This document shows positions 58,606 through 64,000 of a stretch of DNA of 64,000 nucleotides, piece by piece. Position 1 is the first letter of the stretch. Each line of letters begins with the position of its first letter. Source of the stretch: Seonamhaeicola sediminis (lineage in GTDB: Bacteria > Bacteroidota > Bacteroidia > Flavobacteriales > Flavobacteriaceae); the NCBI RefSeq assembly GCF_004358095.2, contig NZ_SMZJ02000004.1, forward strand, positions 99,030 through 163,029. Reading direction: 5' to 3'. Both the position numbers and the translations under genes were made by a program. The notes under the pieces were generated by a model. The model worked only from the letters and a program-made list of their open reading frames with translations, had not been told where the DNA came from and made no database searches.

Positions 58606-59784
58606 ATGAGTCAAGAAGTTTCAAAACGTTATGCACAACGTGGTGTTTCGGCATCAAAAGAAGATGTTCACAATGCTATTAAGAATATTGATAAAGGGTT
58701 GTTTCCAAAGGCATTCTGTAAAATAGTGCCTGATTATTTAACAAATGATGATGATTATTGTTTGATTATGCATGCCGATGGAGCTGGTACAAAGTCGTCT
58801 TTAGCTTATATGTATTGGAAAGAAACAGGTGATGTGTCTGTTTGGAAAGGCATTGCTCAAGATGCACTCATCATGAATATTGATGATTTATTGTGTGTGG
58901 GAGCAATTGATAATATTATGTTGTCATCTACCATTGGTAGAAATAAAAATGTAATTCCAGGTGAGGTAATTTCAGCCATCATAAATGGAACTGAAGAACT
59001 TCTTGACGATTTAAAAGCGCACGGTGTTACCATTCACTCTACCGGTGGTGAAACAGCCGATGTAGGTGATTTGGTGAGAACCATTATTGTAGATTCTACG
59101 GTTACCGCTAGAATGAAACGTAGCGATGTTATTGATAATGCTAACATTAAACCAGGCGACGTTATTGTAGGTTTGGCATCTTTTGGTCAAGCAACTTATG
59201 AAAAGGAATATAATGGTGGCATGGGCAGTAACGGATTGACTTCAGCACGTCATGATGTGTTTAATAACTATCTGGCTAAAAAATTTCCAGAAAGTTTTGA
59301 TGCAGCAGTTCCTTCAGAATTAGTGTATTCGGGTAATGTAAAATTAACAGATGCTGTTGAAGGTGCTCCTATTAATGCGGGTAAATTAGTGTTGTCGCCA
59401 ACACGAACCTATGCACCAATTATAAAACAAATTTTATCTGTTTATAACAGCAACACTGTTCATGGTATGGTGCATTGTTCTGGAGGGGCACAAACCAAAA
59501 TACTTCATTTTATAGATGAAAGTCATATAGTTAAAGATAATTTATTTCCAATTCCTCCACTTTTCAAGTTAATTCAAGAACAATCAAAAACCGATTGGAA
59601 AGAGATGTATCAAGTTTTTAATTGTGGACACAGAATGGAACTGTATGTGAGCCCAGAAATTGCAAACGATATCATTAAAATTTCAAAATCGTTTAATGTT
59701 GAAGCTCAAATTATTGGTAAAGTAGAGGCTTCTAAACAAAAGAGACTCACAATAAAAAGTGAGTTTGGGGAGTTTAGCTATTAG
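58606..59784 (+). CDS. purM: phosphoribosylformylglycinamidine cyclo-ligase (AIR synthase)
   Basis: 392 residues, Bacteroidota-type PurM, longer than E. coli PurM (345). Marks: YAQRGVSASKEDVHNAI, LIMHADGAGTKSSLAYMYWK, GIAQDALIMNIDDLLCVGAI, HSTGGETADVGDLVRT and GLASFGQATYEKEYNGGMGS. Converts FGAM to AIR in purine synthesis. A TACCTTTG -7 box lies at 58581-58588. Confidence 0.93.
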   Translation: MSQEVSKRYAQRGVSASKEDVHNAIKNIDKGLFPKAFCKIVPDYLTNDDDYCLIMHADGAGTKSSLAYMYWKETGDVSVWKGIAQDALIMNIDDLLCVGAIDNIMLSSTIGRNKNVIPGEVISAIINGTEELLDDLKAHGVTIHSTGGETADVGDLVRTIIVDSTVTARMKRSDVIDNANIKPGDVIVGLASFGQATYEKEYNGGMGSNGLTSARHDVFNNYLAKKFPESFDAAVPSELVYSGNVKLTDAVEGAPINAGKLVLSPTRTYAPIIKQILSVYNSNTVHGMVHCSGGAQTKILHFIDESHIVKDNLFPIPPLFKLIQEQSKTDWKEMYQVFNCGHRMELYVSPEIANDIIKISKSFNVEAQIIGKVEASKQKRLTIKSEFGEFSY

Positions 59785-59854
59785 ATTTTTTTTACTTATC
59801 AAAAGCGGTATGATTGTTGATAAGTGATTGTTTAAAAATAACCTAACATATATC

Positions 59855-60814
59855 ATGCGATACATTCTATTGGCCCTAGTTTGCTTCTCGTTTCTTTTTT
59901 CTAATGCGCAACCAGATTCACTTTATTTAAAAGAAAAACCAAAAAAATACGATGGACCTCAATGGAAAGTAAAAAACAAAGCTTCTATAGATCTCAGTGA
60001 GGTAGCATTTGTTAACTGGAATGCTGGTGGTGTTAATTCCATTTCGGGGCTTGTTGGCTTAGAGTCTTCTAGGAACTATTCAGATAAATATTTCACTTGG
60101 CGCAATAACTTGGTTATGCGATATGGATTGAATAAGCAACAGTCTAAGGAGTTAAGGAAGACTGACGATTTAATTGAAATAAATTCTAACATGGGCTACC
60201 GGCCAGATAGTTTATCTAATTGGTTTTATTCGGCACGATTAAATTTTAGAACACAATTTGCTAATGGTTTTAAATATCCAAATACAGATGACCCGATTTC
60301 AAGGTTTATGGCGCCTGGTTATTTGTTTTTTGGAGGAGGTATGGAATATGGAAGACATATTGATAAAGTGTCTGTCTATTTTTCACCGGTAACATTAAAA
60401 GCCACATTTGTCTTGGACCAAGATTTAGCTAATTCTGGAGCTTTTGGTGTTGATGCCGCGGTACTGGATGATCAAGGAGATATATTAATTCCTGGCAAAC
60501 GTGTGAGAAGGGAGTTGGGTATTTTGGTAACAAACAGTTATGAGATGGAGGTGGCAGAAAATATCAATATGGTAAATAATATAAGTCTGTATACTGATTA
60601 TATTAATAATTTTGGTAATATAGATTTAGATTGGAGGCTCGATTTTGATTTTAAGGTAAATAACTATGTTCGTGCCAGATTTGGTTCTCATATTAGATAT
60701 GATGATGATGTTAAAACCCAGAAAGAAACTGATGTGGATGGCGAGTTTGATGAAGCTGGAGCCAAAGTGCAGTGGAAGCAATTTTTAGGGGTTGGATTTG
60801 CAGTAGATTTTTAA
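59855..60814 (+). CDS. DUF3078 family outer-membrane protein
   Basis: 319 residues from the ATG at 59855 (MRYILLALVCFSFLFSNAQ, signal peptide); a TTG at 59828 is less likely. Conserved DUF3078 features: EVAFVNWNAGGVNSISGLVG, WRNNLVMRYGLNKQ, YFSPVTLKATFVLDQDLAN, and the C-terminal strand WKQFLGVGFAVDF ending in Phe. Probably a beta-barrel of unknown function. Confidence 0.87.
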   Translation: MRYILLALVCFSFLFSNAQPDSLYLKEKPKKYDGPQWKVKNKASIDLSEVAFVNWNAGGVNSISGLVGLESSRNYSDKYFTWRNNLVMRYGLNKQQSKELRKTDDLIEINSNMGYRPDSLSNWFYSARLNFRTQFANGFKYPNTDDPISRFMAPGYLFFGGGMEYGRHIDKVSVYFSPVTLKATFVLDQDLANSGAFGVDAAVLDDQGDILIPGKRVRRELGILVTNSYEMEVAENINMVNNISLYTDYINNFGNIDLDWRLDFDFKVNNYVRARFGSHIRYDDDVKTQKETDVDGEFDEAGAKVQWKQFLGVGFAVDF

Positions 60815-60917
60815 AATAACTTCTAATAAATTTTTGAAAATTTGTTAACTTTTTGATGTTGATAAATTTTTAGTTAATTGTAAATCAGTTTTTTAACTTG
60901 TTTTTTGTGTCAACTTT

Positions 60918-60961
60918 ATGATTTTTGTCATGTTACAAGTTGATTAGTTTAAGTATATTCA
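60918..60961 (+). promoter_or_regulatory. Crp/Fnr-type site upstream of nrdJ
   Basis: ATGAT-TTTT-GTCAT at 60918-60931 (centre 60924.5) and a weak -7-like TATATTCA at 60954-60961. Distance 36.5 bp, as at the other sites, but the -7 match is poor. Confidence 0.45.
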
Positions 60962-61008
60962 CGGTTTAAATTTATTAATCCATTATGAATTAAACTGTAA
61001 CTAACCTC

Positions 61009-63564
61009 ATGAAAGACAATTTAACCAAAGCCTTACCAAAAACTTACACCCAAGACCAAGCTTTTAATGCCTCTCTAGAGTATTTTAAAAATGATGATTT
61101 AGCTGCACGTGTGTGGTTAAATAAATATGCCTTAAAAGATTCTGAAGGTCATATTTATGAGCTTACACCTAATGATATGCATATTAGAATAGCAAAAGAA
61201 ATTGCTAGGGTAGAGAAAAAATATGCGAATCCTTTGAGTGAAGAGGCGGTTTTTGATTTAATCAAAAATTTCAAATATATCGTACCACAAGGAAGTCCAA
61301 TGGCAGGTATTGGAAATCCGTACCAAATTGCATCACTTTCAAATTGTTTTGTAATAGGAAATTCTGGAGATTCAGATTCTTACGGGGGTATCATGAAAAT
61401 TGATCAGGAGCAGGTGCAACTCATGAAAAGAAGAGGAGGTGTTGGCCATGATTTATCACATATTAGACCTAAAGGTTCTGGGGTTAAAAATTCAGCCTTA
61501 ACTTCAACAGGAATAGTACCTTTTATGGAGCGTTATTCAAACTCTACTCGAGAAGTAGCCCAAGATGGAAGAAGAGGGGCGTTAATGTTGTCTGTTTCTA
61601 TTAATCATCCAGATTCCGAAGACTTTATAAACGCCAAGTTAGAACAAGGCAAGGTTACAGGTGCCAATGTTTCTGTTCGTATTGATGATGCGTTTATGAA
61701 AGCCGTTAAAAATGAAACTGATTATACTCAGAAATATCCTGTTTTTAGCAGTAACCCAAAAACTTTAAAAACCATTCAAGCAAAAGATTTGTGGAATAAA
61801 ATTGTTCATAATGCATGGAAATCTGCAGAGCCAGGAATCTTGTTTTGGGATACCATCATTAATGAGTCTGTGCCAGATTGTTATGCTGATTTAGGTTATA
61901 AAACAGTTTCCACAAATCCATGTGGAGAGATTCCGTTGTGTCCTTATGATTCGTGTAGGTTATTAGCCATTAATTTATTCTCTTATGTTGAAAATCCGTT
62001 TACGGAAAAAGCAAATTTTAATTTTGATTTATTCAAAAAACATGTAGCTTACGCACAAAGAATCATGGATGATATTATTGATTTAGAACTTGAAAAGATT
62101 GATGTAATTCTTCAAAAAATAGATTCTGACCCCGAATTAGATGAAGTAAAAGCTGTAGAGCGTAATTTATGGGCCAATATTAAAAGAAAAGCAGAGGAAG
62201 GAAGAAGAACAGGTATTGGAATTACTGCAGAAGGAGACATGCTAGCAGCGTTAGGTATTCAATACGGTAGTGAAGCAGGTAATGCATTTTCATTAGAAGT
62301 ACATAAAACCATTGCAATTGAGGCTTACAGAGCATCAGTGCATTTAGCAAAAGAACGCGGGGCGTTTACCATTTTTGATGCAGATAGAGAAAAGGAAAAT
62401 CCGTTTATAAACAGATTAAAAGAGGCTGATAGCCAGTTGTATTATGAAATGTTGGAGTATGGTCGTCGTAATATTGCCCTACTTACCATAGCGCCCACAG
62501 GAACTACCAGCTTAATGACGCAAACTACTTCTGGGATTGAGCCAGTATTTTTACCAGTTTACAAACGCAGAAGAAAAGTAAATCCGGGAGACAAAGATGT
62601 GCGTGTAGATTTTGTTGATGAAGTGGGTGATTCTTGGGAAGAATACGTTGTTTTTCATCATAAATTTAAGCAGTGGATGGAAGTGAATGGTATTGATACC
62701 ACTCAAAATTTCTCTCAAGAAGCATTAGATGATTTGGTTAAAAAATCACCTTACTACAAGGCAACTTCAAATGATGTTGATTGGTTGAGTAAAGTAAGTA
62801 TGCAAGGCGCTATTCAAAAATGGGTAGATCATTCTATAAGCGTTACTATCAATTTGCCAAATGATGTGTCTGAGGAATTGGTTGGTGAATTGTATCTAAA
62901 AGCATGGGAAGTGGGTTGTAAAGGAGTAACGGTGTACAGGGATGGATCCCGCTCTGGAGTGCTCATATCTAACGACGATAAAAAAGAAGAAGAAACAAGT
63001 AATACGTTAACACCGTTCCCAATTAAGCGGCCTCAAATACTGGAAGCAGATGTGGTTAGATTTCAAAATAACAAGGATAAGTGGATTGCTTTTATTGGTC
63101 TCATAGATGATAAACCTTATGAGATATTTACAGGTTTAATTGATGATGAAGATGGGATTTTAATTCCAAGATGGGTAAACAATGGGTTGATTATTAAGAA
63201 TAGAAATGAAGATGGTACCTCAAGGTACGATTTTCAGTTTAAGGACAAACGAGGGTATAAAATTACGATTGAAGGGTTATCATATAAATTCAATCCAGAA
63301 TATTGGAATTACGCAAAACTAATTTCAAGTACCCTGCGTCATGGTATGCCAATTGATAAAATTGTTGATTTAATTAATAGTTTGCAGTTAGATACAGAGT
63401 CTATTAATACATGGAAAAATGGTGTAGGTAGAGCGCTAAAGCGTTATGTGGCCGATGGTACTAAAGCTAAAGGTCAAACCTGTGCCAATTGTAATTCAGA
63501 TAATTTAATCTACCAAGAGGGTTGTTTAACTTGTAAGGACTGTGGTTCTTCTAAGTGTGGTTAG
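61009..63564 (+). CDS. nrdJ: class II (adenosylcobalamin-dependent) ribonucleotide reductase
   Basis: 851 residues. Substrate-site cysteine C113 in LSNCFVIGNSGDSDSYGG, the radical cysteine in STNPCGEIPLCPYDSC (C305), and IAPTGTTSLMTQTTSGIEP. C-terminal TSCPD domain (about 690-790) and a Cys-rich tail (CANC ... CLTCKDCGSSKCG) that passes reducing equivalents. It works with or without oxygen but needs vitamin B12. No B12 riboswitch is visible upstream; a Crp/Fnr-type palindrome is. Terminator at 63583. Confidence 0.95.
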   Translation: MKDNLTKALPKTYTQDQAFNASLEYFKNDDLAARVWLNKYALKDSEGHIYELTPNDMHIRIAKEIARVEKKYANPLSEEAVFDLIKNFKYIVPQGSPMAGIGNPYQIASLSNCFVIGNSGDSDSYGGIMKIDQEQVQLMKRRGGVGHDLSHIRPKGSGVKNSALTSTGIVPFMERYSNSTREVAQDGRRGALMLSVSINHPDSEDFINAKLEQGKVTGANVSVRIDDAFMKAVKNETDYTQKYPVFSSNPKTLKTIQAKDLWNKIVHNAWKSAEPGILFWDTIINESVPDCYADLGYKTVSTNPCGEIPLCPYDSCRLLAINLFSYVENPFTEKANFNFDLFKKHVAYAQRIMDDIIDLELEKIDVILQKIDSDPELDEVKAVERNLWANIKRKAEEGRRTGIGITAEGDMLAALGIQYGSEAGNAFSLEVHKTIAIEAYRASVHLAKERGAFTIFDADREKENPFINRLKEADSQLYYEMLEYGRRNIALLTIAPTGTTSLMTQTTSGIEPVFLPVYKRRRKVNPGDKDVRVDFVDEVGDSWEEYVVFHHKFKQWMEVNGIDTTQNFSQEALDDLVKKSPYYKATSNDVDWLSKVSMQGAIQKWVDHSISVTINLPNDVSEELVGELYLKAWEVGCKGVTVYRDGSRSGVLISNDDKKEEETSNTLTPFPIKRPQILEADVVRFQNNKDKWIAFIGLIDDKPYEIFTGLIDDEDGILIPRWVNNGLIIKNRNEDGTSRYDFQFKDKRGYKITIEGLSYKFNPEYWNYAKLISSTLRHGMPIDKIVDLINSLQLDTESINTWKNGVGRALKRYVADGTKAKGQTCANCNSDNLIYQEGCLTCKDCGSSKCG

Positions 63565-63582
63565 CAATCAATAACCTAATGT

Positions 63583-63613
63583 AAAAAAGGAAGTCGTTTG
63601 ACTTCCTTTTTTT
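63583..63613 (+). terminator. nrdJ terminator
   Basis: 13-bp stem AAAAAAGGAAGTC / GACTTCCTTTTTT with loop GTTT and a T run. Confidence 0.92.
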
Positions 63614-63637
63614 ATTAAATTTTCGGTTTTCGTTTAC

Positions 63638-63910
63638 CTGCAGGGTTAAACGTAGTTCTGCTTAGAGAATGAAAAGATAATAAATTCTTGAGCAATAATT
63701 AGAGAAAAGGACTTCCATATACTCTCTAATTATTGATTGTCAATTAGCTTCGCGAAAGCGAAGCGTAAATTGTAGAATTTATTGGCTTGGGAATTCGAGA
63801 AGCAGGATCAAATTACTTTTAACCGACGATGTCGCACGTTTTGGCTCGAAGCCCGCAGAAGGCGATATTTTTAGGATAGGTTTTAGTAGTAATTTGGTTT
63901 AACCCTGCAG
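63638..63910. repeat. nested inverted repeats (intergenic, to right edge)
   Basis: The outer arms CTGCAGGGTTAAAC (63638-63651) and GTTTAACCCTGCAG (63897-63910) are exact. Inside lie CAATAATTAGAGA / TCTCTAATTATTG (63693-63705 and 63723-63735), a GCTTCGC-GAAA-GCGAAGC hairpin (63747-63764), and CAAATTACT / AGTAATTTG (63809-63817 and 63888-63896). No gene is recognised in this stretch. Confidence 0.65.
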
Positions 63911-63989
63911 ATGATAGCACATGCTTTAAGATGCATTGTCTGCGAAGCAGCGCAGATTAAAGTTCGCCTTTGGCGAATGTGCTATCATC
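63910..63989. repeat. 80-bp three-way-junction palindrome
   Basis: Outer 13-bp arms GATGATAGCACAT (63910-63922) and ATGTGCTATCATC (63977-63989). Inside, arm CTTTAA / TTAAAG (63924-63929, 63957-63962) encloses the hairpin TCTGCG-AAGCAG-CGCAGA (63939-63956). Next to it is the hairpin TTCGCC-TTT-GGCGAA (63963-63977). It shares base 63910 with the preceding repeat arm. The window ends 11 bp later. Confidence 0.65.
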
Positions 63990-64000
63990 GGTTTTGTGTA

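Noticed and set aside
60815..61008. B12 riboswitch before nrdJ
   Set aside because: No B12-box-like GCCACTG word or paired stems were seen; only an A+T-rich stretch and the Crp/Fnr-type palindrome.
63638..64000. Integron attC site
   Set aside because: GTTAAAC and GTTTAAC words are present, but in the order opposite to the ends of one attC site, they are part of a longer exact inverted repeat, and no cassette gene or integrase is present.
1..64000. CRISPR arrays, IS elements, prophage or rRNA genes
   Set aside because: No regularly spaced direct repeats, transposase, integrase, phage structural or rRNA sequence was seen in the window.

Overview
The window reads as chromosomal DNA of a member of the Flavobacteriaceae (Bacteroidota). 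Support from the sequence: low G+C; promoters of the Bacteroidota form TTG-N19-TAnnTTTG (two perfect copies, before tRNA-Arg and before an acyltransferase); families typical of the phylum (DUF4293, DUF3667, DUF3078, DUF1599, BT_3928, DUF4870, GSII- and GSIII-type glutamine synthetases, Rho with a long K/Q/H-rich insert); and no Shine-Dalgarno-like signals of note. I do not assign a genus. No phage, IS element or CRISPR array was seen.

Layout. 0-5.8 kb: PspC/PadR pair (PspC cut by the left edge), small membrane and hotdog proteins, AIM24 protein, then divergent oxyR and dps. 5.9-12 kb: one long minus-strand operon spoIIM-DUF4129-DUF4350-moxR-DUF58, divergent from an RDD protein. 12-17.5 kb: cyclophilin, Nudix, acyltransferase, topB, rluE. 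17.5-21.2 kb: ECF sigma factor with a membrane partner, KDG-type sugar kinase, tonB. 21.6-35.6 kb: housekeeping genes (rho, truA, ABC exporter, cdaA, folP, DUF1599, BT_3928, tpiA, prmA, clpS). 35.6-51.3 kb: a sulfur/sulfide and efflux region around a tRNA-Arg gene. 51.5-53.3 kb: xdhC and mocA-like genes plus two very small genes that an ORF caller would miss. 54-63.6 kb: Na/Ca antiporter, divergent glutamine synthetases, purM, DUF3078, class II ribonucleotide reductase. The right end is a dense set of nested inverted repeats.

Main result. From 35.6 to 51.3 kb the genes encode a metallo-beta-lactamase/rhodanese fusion, TauE/SafE exporter, a YeeE/YedE pair, a Crp/Fnr regulator, a lipoprotein cytochrome c, a DUF2202 ferritin-like lipoprotein, a TolC-adaptor-RND pump with a YgaP-like DUF2892 protein, a FadL-type outer-membrane channel, and sulfide:quinone reductase with TusE/DsrC-like and DsrE-like proteins. 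Upstream of nearly every transcription unit here lies a palindrome of the form GTAAC-N4-GTTAC, GTGAT-N4-GTCAC or ATGAY-N4-GTCAT. Its centre is 36.5 bp (35.5-37.5 in two cases) from the last base of a TAnnTTTR -7 element. That is the geometry expected for class II activation by a Crp/Fnr protein (centre near -41.5). The same arrangement occurs before tonB (20.4 kb) and, with a weaker -7 box, before nrdJ (60.9 kb). I read this as one regulon that couples sulfide oxidation and persulfide handling to an RND efflux pump and an outer-membrane channel. Function and regulator identity are inference; the sites and spacings are directly visible.
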